This document shows positions 38,309 through 46,994 of a DNA stretch of 64,000 nt, piece after piece. Position numbers and translations under genes: made by a program. This DNA is from Phycisphaera sp. Its GTDB lineage: Bacteria > Planctomycetota > Phycisphaerae > Phycisphaerales > Phycisphaeraceae. The DNA lies in contig JANQPR010000154.1 in the NCBI GenBank assembly GCA_028285385.1, forward strand, positions 51,628 to 115,627, read 5' to 3'. Below the pieces are notes generated by a model. It was not told the origin of the DNA, made no database searches, and saw only the letters and a list, made by a program, of their open reading frames with translations. Each line of letters starts with the position of its first letter. Within the stretch, counting starts at the first letter, position 1.

Positions 38309-39340
38309 TCAAGGATTGTGGGCTGCGGCAGACCGTCCGGGGCGGAGTTCCGGGCGAATCGGGCACGGATCAAGCTGCGTCTGCGCCTGCCTGGCCTTAC
38401 GTTCGAGCATTTTCACGGCCTCGCTGCCCAAGCGCGGTTGGTCCAGGAGCACGTGCGCATCGACCGTGTCGAAGTGCTCGTCCGGCTCTTTGGTAGAGAT
38501 CGCTACGATCGACATGTCCCGGCCAACGAGTCGACCCGCGACCGCAGAGCCGTAGGCGATGATCTGGCCCTGCTGGTTCGAGTACGCGACCACGGCCGTC
38601 GGGGCGCCGTCGGATCGAAGCCACTCCGCGATGCCTTGGTTCGGATCAGCCCCTTGGAACATGTCCGCGTCCGCCCAGAAGACGGTCGGCTCAAAGCCGG
38701 CCAACTGCATCGAGGAGCGGTACCCCGTCTGCCGGTCGTACGCGCTGTGGTGCGACTCACTGACCTCGGTCGAACTGTGGTGAAAGTCGACGTAGGCGAT
38801 TTTGCGATGGCCCAACTCCAAAAGGTGTTGCGTGGCCAAACGACCCGCGAGTTCGTCGTCGTGGTGGACGCAATCGGACTCGAGGCGGCAGTTCATCCAG
38901 ACCGACGGCACGCCGAACTGAAGAATCAACTGCCGCAGCCGGGCGGGGATGTGGTCGGTGTAGTTGATCAAGAGGCCGTCGGCGGACAACTCGCGCAGAA
39001 TCTTGGGGATGTAGCCGGCGTTGGTCAGCTTCTGATCGGGCAGACGCCCCATGGTGAGACGAAAGTCGAGCCGGTCGACGGCTTCGTGGATACCGTTCAA
39101 AGCGTCACGGGGCAGCGAACTGGCGTGGGCGTGAACGCTCTGGAGCAATGCGAACGCTCCGAAACGACCGGATCGCATCGCCTTGGCTGAGCTATTCACG
39201 CGGTATCCCAACTGGCCAGCGACGTGGAGCACGCGCTGGCGGGTCTCCTCTCGCAAGCGCCCCGTTTGGTTGAGCGCCTGGCTGACCGCCTGCTGCGACA
39301 CACCGGCTTCGGCCGCGATTTCTTTCATCGTGACTGGCAT
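38309..39340 (-). CDS. LacI-family transcriptional regulator (LacI-3, module B)
   Basis: 343 residues from ATG at 39340 (MPVTMKEIAAEAG). A TTG at 39349 would add three residues. HTH MKEIAAEAGVSQQAVSQALN, hinge GYRVNSSAKAMRSGRFGAFA, then the effector domain. Closest in the window to LacI-2 in layout. It precedes the module B structural genes on the same strand and is divergent from the dehydrogenase/isomerase/sulfatase operon. Shared CGTACTA sites at all three promoter regions suggest one regulator for surface module and catabolic operon. Confidence 0.93.
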   Translation of the reverse strand: MPVTMKEIAAEAGVSQQAVSQALNQTGRLREETRQRVLHVAGQLGYRVNSSAKAMRSGRFGAFALLQSVHAHASSLPRDALNGIHEAVDRLDFRLTMGRLPDQKLTNAGYIPKILRELSADGLLINYTDHIPARLRQLILQFGVPSVWMNCRLESDCVHHDDELAGRLATQHLLELGHRKIAYVDFHHSSTEVSESHHSAYDRQTGYRSSMQLAGFEPTVFWADADMFQGADPNQGIAEWLRSDGAPTAVVAYSNQQGQIIAYGSAVAGRLVGRDMSIVAISTKEPDEHFDTVDAHVLLDQPRLGSEAVKMLERKARQAQTQLDPCPIRPELRPGRSAAAHNP

Positions 39341-39405
39341 GGCAATCAATCTAGTCGCGGCAGCAGGAGGGACAGGGGAGAAGGGCGTAGGAAAGCAGAC
39401 AAGAT

Positions 39406-39418
39406 ATTTCGTACTATC
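39406..39418. promoter_or_regulatory. Candidate LacI-3 operator (autoregulatory)
   Basis: ATTTCGTACTATC overlapping the -10 box of the LacI-3 promoter. Shares CGTACTATC with 38251-38259. Confidence 0.5.
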
Positions 39419-39443
39419 ATACAGGCCGGCTCGGCACTGTCAA
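39416..39443 (-). promoter_or_regulatory. Sigma70-type promoter of LacI-3
   Basis: Minus strand TTGACA (39438-39443), 16-base spacer, TATGAT (39416-39421). Confidence 0.65.
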
Positions 39444-39695
39444 GTACATTTGCCAGTTCTTGGCTCAGCCGCCTGAAACACACCCGCATCGAAGCCGAGT
39501 TCGGGCCGGATGCGGCGTCTCGAGGAGCGGCCGAACTTTCCAATTACAGCAAAACCTCCCGGCTCTGGTCCAGTACGACACATCCGGGAGTAACCGTTTG
39601 CTGGTCCGGTGAGCGGTGAAAACGGCGGGCCAGATCAATCGCTGATTCCCACCGGCCCAGGGCCCGCGCAAGGTTGTCCTGTAGCCGTATATGAT

Positions 39696-39708
39696 GTAAC
39701 GTACTACT
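39696..39708. promoter_or_regulatory. Candidate LacI-3 operator at the dehydrogenase operon
   Basis: GTAACGTACTACT, directly after TATGAT at 39690-39695 and about 70 bases before the dehydrogenase start. Confidence 0.5.
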
Positions 39709-39776
39709 CTGAAACCATCTCTTCTTCGTTCTGTTTGTCTGGACTGACCCGGCATCAACCCTCAGCGAGCTTTTCA

Positions 39777-40808
39777 ATGGCACACAGGTTGAGTTTCTCC
39801 GGTGCCGAGTCGGTTTCGTACGAGGCGTTCAACCCGACGCCGCCTGGGCCGGGTCAGGTGCGGGTGACCGCCATCTGTTCGCTGATGAGCACCGGCACGG
39901 AAACGATTGCTTACGCGCGCCGATTCGCCGCGGGCACGCACTGGGACGGCTGGGTGAAGTACCCCTTTTATCCGGGCTACGCCCTGATTGGCCGGGTTGT
40001 GGAACTCGGCGAAGGGGTCTCGGAGTTGCGCGAGAATCAGCGGGTCGCGGTCCGGGTCGGGCACGCGTCGGAGGCGGTAGTGGACGCCGACGCGTGTTTC
40101 CCGGTGCCCGACAGCGTGCCGTCGGAGTCTGCGGCGTGGTTTGCGCTGGCCAAGATTACATCGATGGGGGCCCGCGCAGCGCAGTACCAGCCGGGGGACT
40201 CGGTGTTGATCGTCGGCGCGGGGCCGATCGGCCAGATGTCGACGCGTTGGGCGTCGGCGCTTGGGGCAGAAACGGTGCTGGTGTCCGATCTGGCGACCGG
40301 TCGGCTTGAGTATGCCAAGCGTGGTGGCGCGACGGGGGTCATCGATGGAAACATCGACGACGCGCGCGACGCGGTTTTGGAACTGAACCACGGCCAACTC
40401 CCACGGGTCGTGATCGATTCAACCGGCCACGCCGAGGTGTTTGCCTCCGCGTTGGGGCTCGTCGCGGACCGTGGCCGTCTGGTGCTTTTGGGCGACACGG
40501 GCACGCCGTCGGGGCAACACCTCACATCGGACGTGATCATCCGCGGGCTCACGGTCGTTGGCGCACACGACGGCCACGAAGACGCCGAGTGGAACGCCGG
40601 CCGGATTTACCGCTACTTCTTCCACTTGCTGCAGACCGGACGATTCAGCGTGGACGGGTTGATCACGCACCGATTCGGTGCCGACCGGTGCCAAGACGCC
40701 TATTCGCTGGCGGTCAAGGCCCGCCACGACACGATGGGGATCCTCTTCGACTGGGCGGGCGAAAGCGGTGTGCCCGAGCCGCAGGCGACCGTGGAGGCCG
40801 GGGTATGA
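39777..40808 (+). CDS. Medium-chain (zinc-type) alcohol dehydrogenase-like oxidoreductase
   Basis: 343 residues from ATG at 39777 (MAHRLSFSGAE). An upstream extension to 39609 crosses the operator and is rejected. MDR fold with cofactor motif VLIVGAGPIGQMSTRWA and LVSDLATGRLEYAKRGGA. The usual GHE zinc signature is replaced by GYALIGRVVELGEG and the structural-zinc cysteines are absent, as in the branch with a SLMSTGTE N-terminal motif. It probably oxidises a hydroxyl group of a sugar with NAD(P). Its stop overlaps the next start by four bases (ATGA). First gene of the plus-strand catabolic operon and likely controlled by LacI-3. Confidence 0.88.
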   Translation: MAHRLSFSGAESVSYEAFNPTPPGPGQVRVTAICSLMSTGTETIAYARRFAAGTHWDGWVKYPFYPGYALIGRVVELGEGVSELRENQRVAVRVGHASEAVVDADACFPVPDSVPSESAAWFALAKITSMGARAAQYQPGDSVLIVGAGPIGQMSTRWASALGAETVLVSDLATGRLEYAKRGGATGVIDGNIDDARDAVLELNHGQLPRVVIDSTGHAEVFASALGLVADRGRLVLLGDTGTPSGQHLTSDVIIRGLTVVGAHDGHEDAEWNAGRIYRYFFHLLQTGRFSVDGLITHRFGADRCQDAYSLAVKARHDTMGILFDWAGESGVPEPQATVEAGV

Positions 40809-41608
40809 GCGAGCTTAAGCTAAGCGCGTCGGAGTGGTGCTACCTCAAGGGTAAGGAGGGCGATGCCGCGACCTTTTACGCCGGCCTGAGCGAGCTCGGC
40901 TACGGCGCGATCGAGATGCCGAGTCGTCACCACTGGGACGCCGCGAGTCGGGCGGGCTTGCGGGTTCTGAATATCGCGGGGCCGGGGATGAGCGGCGACG
41001 TGTCTCTGAACCGCCGCGAGCAGCACGGGGTGTTGCTTCCCCAGTTGCGCGAGTGCATCGCGCTGGCATCGGCGAGCGGTATCGAGCAGGTCATCATCTT
41101 CAGCGGCAACCGCCAGGGACTTGAAGACGATGCCGGGCTTCGCGCGTGTGTCGAGGGGGCAAAAGCGTTGGCGGGTCAGGCGGAGCAAGCGGGTGTGACA
41201 CTGACGCTCGAGGTCCTGAACCGTTTCGATCACCCCGATTATCAGGCCGACTCGGGTGCCTTCGCGTTTGACTTTGCCTGGGCGGTGTCGTCGCCAGCGG
41301 TAAGGGTGCTGTACGACATCTACCACATGCACCGGATGGGCGAAGACGTCCGGGCCGAGGTGGTCCGCCACCTGGAGTACATCGCCCACCTGCACGTGGC
41401 CGGCAGCCCCGCGCGCAACACACCCGACGAGCGTCAAGCGATCAACTACGCGGGTTTCGTAACCGACGTGCTGAACGCCGGGTATGGGGGGTGGTGGGGG
41501 ATGGAGTTCCTGCCGGGGGGCGACCCGATCGCAGAACTCGACGCCGCGGGGGCGCTGTTCCGGTCGTACGCCGCGTCTACGGCCAACTCGATGGAGGACG
41601 GGGTGTGA
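40805..41608 (+). CDS. Sugar phosphate isomerase/epimerase-like TIM-barrel protein
   Basis: 267 residues from ATG at 40805, coupled to the dehydrogenase by a four-base overlap. AP-endonuclease-2-like TIM barrel as in hydroxypyruvate isomerase and sugar epimerases: GVTLTLEVLNRFDHPDYQ supplies a metal-binding Glu, VRVLYDIYHMHRMGED the Asp/His pair, HLHVAGSPARNTPDE the next His and WWGMEFLPGG the final Glu. Probably isomerises or epimerises the keto sugar made by the preceding dehydrogenase. Its stop overlaps the sulfatase start by four bases (GTGA). Confidence 0.87.
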   Translation: MSELKLSASEWCYLKGKEGDAATFYAGLSELGYGAIEMPSRHHWDAASRAGLRVLNIAGPGMSGDVSLNRREQHGVLLPQLRECIALASASGIEQVIIFSGNRQGLEDDAGLRACVEGAKALAGQAEQAGVTLTLEVLNRFDHPDYQADSGAFAFDFAWAVSSPAVRVLYDIYHMHRMGEDVRAEVVRHLEYIAHLHVAGSPARNTPDERQAINYAGFVTDVLNAGYGGWWGMEFLPGGDPIAELDAAGALFRSYAASTANSMEDGV

Positions 41609-43044
41609 GTACCGGTGAGACGACGGTCCGGAACGTGGTGTTCATCCACACCGACCAGCAGCGGTTCGACACGCTCGGCTGTACGGGGTGTCCCGTCGCG
41701 CAGACACCGAACCTTGACAAGTTGGCGGCGGGCGGCGTGAACTTTCTCCGGCACTTCGTGACCTCGCCGGTCTGCTCGCCGTCGCGTGGGTCCATGTTCA
41801 CCGGCAAGCTCTTGACCGAACACGGGCTGTGGCGGAACGGTTGCGCGCTGCCCGAAGACAACGTCACGCTCCCGCAAGCCATGGCCGACGCGGGCCTGCA
41901 GACCGCGCACTTCGGCAAGCTGCACCTGTACCCGATCATCCGTCGGGTGGCGCCACACCCGCCCTACGGGTTCGACGTGTGCGAGGTCGCCGAGGGCGAC
42001 CAGCAGCTACTCGACGACGACTACTTCCGCTGGCTGCGGATGGAGCACCCCGGCGTCTTCGTCGAGTATCTGCAGGAGACGTACCGGGAGCAGCACGCCC
42101 AAGGGTTCACGTCTTCTATCCCGGAGCCGTGCCATCTTTCGACGTGGGTGACGGATCGCGCGGTCGACTGGCTGCAGAACCGGCGCGACCCGCGACGCGG
42201 GTTCTTCCTGTCGGTGGGCTATTTCGACCCGCACCACGCGTTCAACCCGTGCGAACCTTACGCAAGCCGGTTCGATGGCGTGGAAGTCCCGGCTCCGCGT
42301 TTTCGGGACGGCGCGATCGATAGCAAGCCGGCCCACTACCGGAGCCGCTTCACGGAAGTGCGGGACCACACCGGAGACCGCGACGCGATCGAGCGCACGA
42401 CCCGTGCCTATCACGCCATGGTGGCGCACGTGGACTTCTGTGTGGGTCGGCTCGTTGCCGCGCTGGAGAAAACGGGGTTGTGGGGGCAGACGGCGGTCGT
42501 GTTTACCAGCGACCACGGCGAACTGTTGGGAAACCACGGCATGTTGTGGAAGGGCCCGTTCATGCTCGACGACCTGTTGCGCGTGCCGTTCATCGTGGGC
42601 GGGATGGGCGGGCACGGGGTTTCGGGCGCGCCGGGACGACGCGTGGAAGGGCTGAGTTCGTCGATCGACCTGATGCCAACCATGCTCAAGCTGGTGGGGG
42701 CACCGATCCCCGACGGTTGCCGTGGCGTCGCGCTGCTGGATGACGCGCCGGGGATGGGGGACGGCACGCGGCGGGATCACGTCCTGGCCGAGTGGGAGCA
42801 CGATGTACCGGCCGAATCCGACTCGCTCCGCTGTATCCGGACCCCGCGCTGGAAGCTGGTGCGCTACAACCGCGCGCCGGAAGTCGGGGAACTCTACGAC
42901 CTCGAGAACGACCCAGACGAGTTCGAAAACCGGTTCGCGGACCCGTCCTTGCGCGGCGTCCAGTCGGAACTGTGCGAACGCCTTGAGTCTGAGTACGACG
43001 AGATTTCTTTTCGACCGGCCACCCCTTATCTCGGAGGGTGGTAG
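41605..43044 (+). CDS. Sulfatase (type I, Cys-type)
   Basis: 479 residues. GTG at 41605 overlaps the isomerase stop (GTGA). A longer frame from 41491 lies inside the isomerase gene and is rejected. FIHTDQQRFDTLGCTG holds the first metal ligands. Activation motif CSPSRGSMFTGK with Cys57. FTSDHGELLGNHGMLWKG holds the later metal site. Coupled translation with the dehydrogenase and isomerase suggests that desulfation and sugar oxidation are steps of one intracellular pathway. No signal peptide. Substrate unknown. Confidence 0.93.
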   Translation: MSTGETTVRNVVFIHTDQQRFDTLGCTGCPVAQTPNLDKLAAGGVNFLRHFVTSPVCSPSRGSMFTGKLLTEHGLWRNGCALPEDNVTLPQAMADAGLQTAHFGKLHLYPIIRRVAPHPPYGFDVCEVAEGDQQLLDDDYFRWLRMEHPGVFVEYLQETYREQHAQGFTSSIPEPCHLSTWVTDRAVDWLQNRRDPRRGFFLSVGYFDPHHAFNPCEPYASRFDGVEVPAPRFRDGAIDSKPAHYRSRFTEVRDHTGDRDAIERTTRAYHAMVAHVDFCVGRLVAALEKTGLWGQTAVVFTSDHGELLGNHGMLWKGPFMLDDLLRVPFIVGGMGGHGVSGAPGRRVEGLSSSIDLMPTMLKLVGAPIPDGCRGVALLDDAPGMGDGTRRDHVLAEWEHDVPAESDSLRCIRTPRWKLVRYNRAPEVGELYDLENDPDEFENRFADPSLRGVQSELCERLESEYDEISFRPATPYLGGW

Positions 43045-43077
43045 GCACGGGTTTCCTACTAACGAATCCTCCTCCCC

Positions 43078-44622
43078 ATGAGAGTCCTTTACCTCGATAT
43101 CGACGCCCTCCGCCCGGATCACCTCGGGTGTTACGGCTACCACCGGGACACCAGCCCGAACCTAGACCGTATCGCGTCGAGGGCGGTCCGCTTTACCAAC
43201 TGCTACGCCTCCGACACCCCGTGCTGCCCCAGCCGGACTAGCCTGTTCTCGGGGAAGTTCGGGATCAACCAGGGCGTGATGTGCCACGCGGGAGAGCGGG
43301 CGGTGCCGTTCGGTGAAGGCCGGTCGCGCGGGTTCCAGGACGGCTTGGGCAGGGACGGCTGGATGGCCTCGCTCCGCGACGCGGGCTACCACACCGCGAC
43401 CGTGAGTTCGTTCGGCCACCGTCACTCGGCGTGGTGGTGGTACGCCGGCTTTTCCGAAGTCCACGACACCGGCGACGACGGCATGGAGCCGGCTCACGAG
43501 GTCACGCCGGCGGCACTCGATTGGCTTCGAAACAACGGCTCGGGCGACCGCTGGTTCCTCCACGTGAACTACTGGGACGTGCACACGCCCTACCGAACCC
43601 CGGAGGCCTTCGGCAACCCGTTTGCCGACGAGCCGTTGCCGAGTTGGTACACCGAGGCGTTGCGGCGAGAACACTGGGCGGGCGTGGGGCCGCAGTGCGC
43701 CCGTGAACGCGGCGCCCTCAATGGGGAAGACGACCACCATGGCCGGTACCCGCGGCAACCGCACGTGATCGCGTCGATGGACGACGCACGCCGCATGTTC
43801 GACGGCTACGACACCGCGATCCGTTACGTCGACCACCACATCGGGCTTCTGCTCGGAGAACTCGACCGGCTCGGTGTCCTCGACGAGACGGCCATCGTCG
43901 TGTCGGCGGATCACGGGGAGACCCTCGGCGAACTCAACATCTACGGGTGCCACCAGACCGCGGACCACATCACGACCCGGGTGCCGATGATCGTTCACTG
44001 GCCCGGCCTGACCGACGCCGGACGCACCGACGACGCCTTGCACTACCACCTGGACGTGGCGGCGACGCTAACCGAACTGGCCGGCGGCAAGCCGCACGAA
44101 GACTGGGACGGGCGCGGTTTCGCCTCGGCGTTCCGGGAGGGTGCTCCGTCCGCGGGCCAGGCCCACCTCGTGCTCAGCCACATGCAGGGTTCGTGCCAAC
44201 GCGCCGTGCGCTTCAACCGTGACGGCGGCGCGTATCACTTTGTCCGGACGTACCACGACGGCCTGCACGGGTACCCGGACCGGATGCTCTTTGAAGTTGC
44301 TTCGGACCCGCACGAGTTGATCGACCTCGCCGCGACGCGCCCGGACCTCACCGAGCATGCGGCCACCGTATTGGAAGCCTGGTTGGACGAGCACCTCGAA
44401 CCGGGGCAACCCGACCCGATGGACACGATCCTCGCCGAGGGGGGGCCGCCGCACAGCCGGGGCTGGCTGTCGGCCTACTTGAAGCGGCTGCGTGACACGG
44501 GGCGGGCCGACGCGGCGGATTCACTCGCCGCCCGCCACGGGCCACCGACGCCCAAGCCAGTGATCAGCCCGGACCTGGCCCCCGCGTCGGCCGCCCGGCG
44601 CCGAGTCAGGCAGCGGGTCTGA
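43078..44622 (+). CDS. Sulfatase (type I, Cys-type)
   Basis: 514 residues starting MRVLYLDIDALRPDHLGCYG, with metal-binding Asp residues at once, so no signal peptide. Activation motif is CCPSRTSLFSGKFG. Cys49 is the modified residue and Cys50 the variable one. VVSADHGETLGELNIYG is the later metal site. The C-terminal 80 residues form the usual small domain. Follows the preceding sulfatase by 33 bases. It differs clearly from its neighbour in the activation loop, so the two probably remove sulfate from different positions. Confidence 0.93.
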   Translation: MRVLYLDIDALRPDHLGCYGYHRDTSPNLDRIASRAVRFTNCYASDTPCCPSRTSLFSGKFGINQGVMCHAGERAVPFGEGRSRGFQDGLGRDGWMASLRDAGYHTATVSSFGHRHSAWWWYAGFSEVHDTGDDGMEPAHEVTPAALDWLRNNGSGDRWFLHVNYWDVHTPYRTPEAFGNPFADEPLPSWYTEALRREHWAGVGPQCARERGALNGEDDHHGRYPRQPHVIASMDDARRMFDGYDTAIRYVDHHIGLLLGELDRLGVLDETAIVVSADHGETLGELNIYGCHQTADHITTRVPMIVHWPGLTDAGRTDDALHYHLDVAATLTELAGGKPHEDWDGRGFASAFREGAPSAGQAHLVLSHMQGSCQRAVRFNRDGGAYHFVRTYHDGLHGYPDRMLFEVASDPHELIDLAATRPDLTEHAATVLEAWLDEHLEPGQPDPMDTILAEGGPPHSRGWLSAYLKRLRDTGRADAADSLAARHGPPTPKPVISPDLAPASAARRRVRQRV

Positions 44623-44657
44623 TACGCCCTGTCACCACCCCGTCGGACCGCCTCGCA

Positions 44658-46994
44658 ATGCTTCGGAATCCGAGACGTCAACCCATCTGGTTGTTTCTGA
44701 TGTCTACCGCTCTCGCAGGTTGCGCGACCCCGATCGTTTCGGCGCGGACATGGGTCGTGGATCAACGGCACGCGGCGGCGGACGACACCGGCCCCGGGAC
44801 CCAAGAACAACCGTTCCGCCGCATCGCGCCCGCGGCCGCGGCCGCGCAGCCGGGCGATACCGTCCGCGTGCACGCCGGCGTCTACCGTGAACGCGTCGCG
44901 CCGGCGCGCGGCGGCGAGCCCGGCGCCCCCATCGTTTACACGGCCGCCCCCGGCGAAGATGTCACGATCAAGGGCTCGGTGGTGTGGACGCCGCAGTGGC
45001 AACCGGACGCCGGCACCGCCGGCGTGTTCCGCGCCGAACTGGACCCCGCGTTGTTTCCGGAAGGACGGAACCCGTACCGCACGCCGCTCGTGGCGCCGCC
45101 GGGCGGGCAACGGCTTACGACCGGGCAGGTGTTCGTCGACGGCCAGCCGCTGCTGGAAGTGGATAGCACCGACCTGCTTCGTGCGCGCCCGGGCACGTGG
45201 ATAGCCGTGGACGACGGCGCCGCGCTGCTCGTGCACTTCCCCACGGACAAGTCGCCACCGGGTGTACAGGTCGAACTCACCGTCCGGGACCGGGTGTTTG
45301 CTCCGGTGTTGCGGGGCCTGGACCACATCACCGTCTGCGGGTTCACCATCGAACACTGCGCCAACCAGTTCCCCCGTACGTTCTGGGATCGTTCAGGCGA
45401 ACCGCAGGCCGGGGCCTTGGGCTGCCGCGGCGGTCGGCACTGGGTGATCGAGGACAACACGATTCGATTCGCCAAGACCGTGGGCATCGACTGCGGCACC
45501 GAAGGGCCGAACGACACCGAAGGCCTGGGCCAGAGGCAGTCGCCGCGCGCCGGCGACCACCTGATCCGCGGCAACACCATCGTCGGCAATGGCGCGTGCG
45601 GGATCGCCGGTTACCACAGCTACAGGACGCGGATCATTGGCAATGTGGTCGCGCAGAACAACCGCCTCGGGTTCATGCACGCCGAGAAGGCGGGCATGAA
45701 GTTTCACGGTTTCGTCGGCGGGCACATCGAAGCGAACCTCGTGCGGGACAACGACGGCCCGGGCATCTGGCTCGACAACATCTACCGTCACAGCCGAGTC
45801 ACCCGCAACGTTGTGATCGGTAACACCGGCGTCGGCATCTTCGTGGAGATGGGGGCCGGCCCGCTGCTGGTCGACAACAATGTCGTGGCCTACACGGTCG
45901 CGACGCAGGGGTTGGCAGGAGACGGCGTGTACGCGCACGACGCCTCCGGCGTGACCCTCGCGCACAACCTGCTTTTCTTCAACGCCCATTTCGGGCTGTG
46001 GTCGCACGTCGCGACAGACCGGAACATCCCTCGTTCCCTGGCTACCGACGCCGTCGCTGCCGCGGACGAAGTGGATTCTGCGAAAGCCCTCTCCCACCGG
46101 GCCTCTAGACTGCGTCGCATGCTGCCCGAAGCGGGCCCGGAGGACGGCTACACCGAGTTGAGGCGGCTGCTCTCCAGTGCGACGCTCTCGTGGGACCCGT
46201 CGACCGCGATAGCGGCGCGGCCGGATGCCGTCGGGATGGGGGAGGCGTTTCTTGAAGCGTTCGACCGGCTTGCGTCGGACCTCGCCACGCAGGGCCCGAC
46301 CCACGAGGAAGTAGCCGCTTCGAACTGGTGGGTCGTGAACAACCTGTTCGTCGGAAACCACGCCGGCTCAATCAGCCTACCGCTCGAGGCCGAACGCTCC
46401 CGAGGCAACCGCAGCGATCACAACGCGTTTGCTGGCGGGTTCGATTCGGTGACTTCCGAGACGTCTGCGGTGGAACTCGACGAGACAACCTTTCGGATCA
46501 ACAACAGCAAGGGACGCATCGCCGACGATGCGCTGCGAAGCTTTATCAGCAGCCGACGTGTTGACACGCCCTCGGCCGTTCCAGAAGGCGTTGCCAAGAG
46601 TCTTTGGCCGGGTCTGACGAGGCTATCGCTGGAGCAGTGGCAAAGCCTGTTCCAGCAAGACGAACACAGCACGCAGGCGGTTGTTGTCCGGCCTACCCTC
46701 GCGAGCCACGCCCTTCAACTCCGATTCATGCTGGCACCCGGAAACCTGCCGGCCAACGCCACCGCCGTGCCCGGTGTTGAACGCGACTTCTTCGGTGTGC
46801 CGATCGAACCGGGCGGGGTCGTCCCCGGGCCCTTCCAGAGCTTGCTATTCAACCCGGCCTTAGTGGATCGATCATCGTGGACGGCGTACCGCGGCCCCTA
46901 CGCCGCGGTGAAGAACGACCCCGCCGCGACGAACGAGTTCCTGCTCTGGCCGATCCCACGAGTCGAGCCCGACGAGCCCCGAGATTCACCATGA
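44658..46994 (+). CDS. Right-handed parallel beta-helix protein, possible lipoprotein
   Basis: 778 residues. N-terminal signal with STALAGCATP, a possible lipobox (LAGC), so it may be lipid-anchored. DDTGPGTQEQPFRRIAPAA and GDTVRVHAGVYRERV are the start of a DUF1565/pectate-lyase-like helix. Repeated turns follow: DHITVCGFTIEHCAN, HWVIEDNTIRFAKT, GDHLIRGNTIVGNGACGI and YRTRIIGNVVAQNNR. Such proteins are often polysaccharide lyases or hydrolases. I cannot point to catalytic residues. Its stop overlaps the next gene by four bases (ATGA). It is the main candidate in this operon for action on the polymer outside the cytoplasm. Confidence 0.82.
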   Translation: MLRNPRRQPIWLFLMSTALAGCATPIVSARTWVVDQRHAAADDTGPGTQEQPFRRIAPAAAAAQPGDTVRVHAGVYRERVAPARGGEPGAPIVYTAAPGEDVTIKGSVVWTPQWQPDAGTAGVFRAELDPALFPEGRNPYRTPLVAPPGGQRLTTGQVFVDGQPLLEVDSTDLLRARPGTWIAVDDGAALLVHFPTDKSPPGVQVELTVRDRVFAPVLRGLDHITVCGFTIEHCANQFPRTFWDRSGEPQAGALGCRGGRHWVIEDNTIRFAKTVGIDCGTEGPNDTEGLGQRQSPRAGDHLIRGNTIVGNGACGIAGYHSYRTRIIGNVVAQNNRLGFMHAEKAGMKFHGFVGGHIEANLVRDNDGPGIWLDNIYRHSRVTRNVVIGNTGVGIFVEMGAGPLLVDNNVVAYTVATQGLAGDGVYAHDASGVTLAHNLLFFNAHFGLWSHVATDRNIPRSLATDAVAAADEVDSAKALSHRASRLRRMLPEAGPEDGYTELRRLLSSATLSWDPSTAIAARPDAVGMGEAFLEAFDRLASDLATQGPTHEEVAASNWWVVNNLFVGNHAGSISLPLEAERSRGNRSDHNAFAGGFDSVTSETSAVELDETTFRINNSKGRIADDALRSFISSRRVDTPSAVPEGVAKSLWPGLTRLSLEQWQSLFQQDEHSTQAVVVRPTLASHALQLRFMLAPGNLPANATAVPGVERDFFGVPIEPGGVVPGPFQSLLFNPALVDRSSWTAYRGPYAAVKNDPAATNEFLLWPIPRVEPDEPRDSP

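Larger units (their letters stand above)
39350..39776. promoter_or_regulatory. Divergent promoter region of LacI-3 and the dehydrogenase operon
   Basis: 427 bases. Contains the LacI-3 promoter (39416-39443), operator-like sites at 39406-39418 and 39696-39708, and TATGAT at 39690-39695 as a possible -10 box for the plus-strand operon. In both directions TATGAT is directly followed by, or overlaps, the CGTACTA site. No gene is present. Confidence 0.6.
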
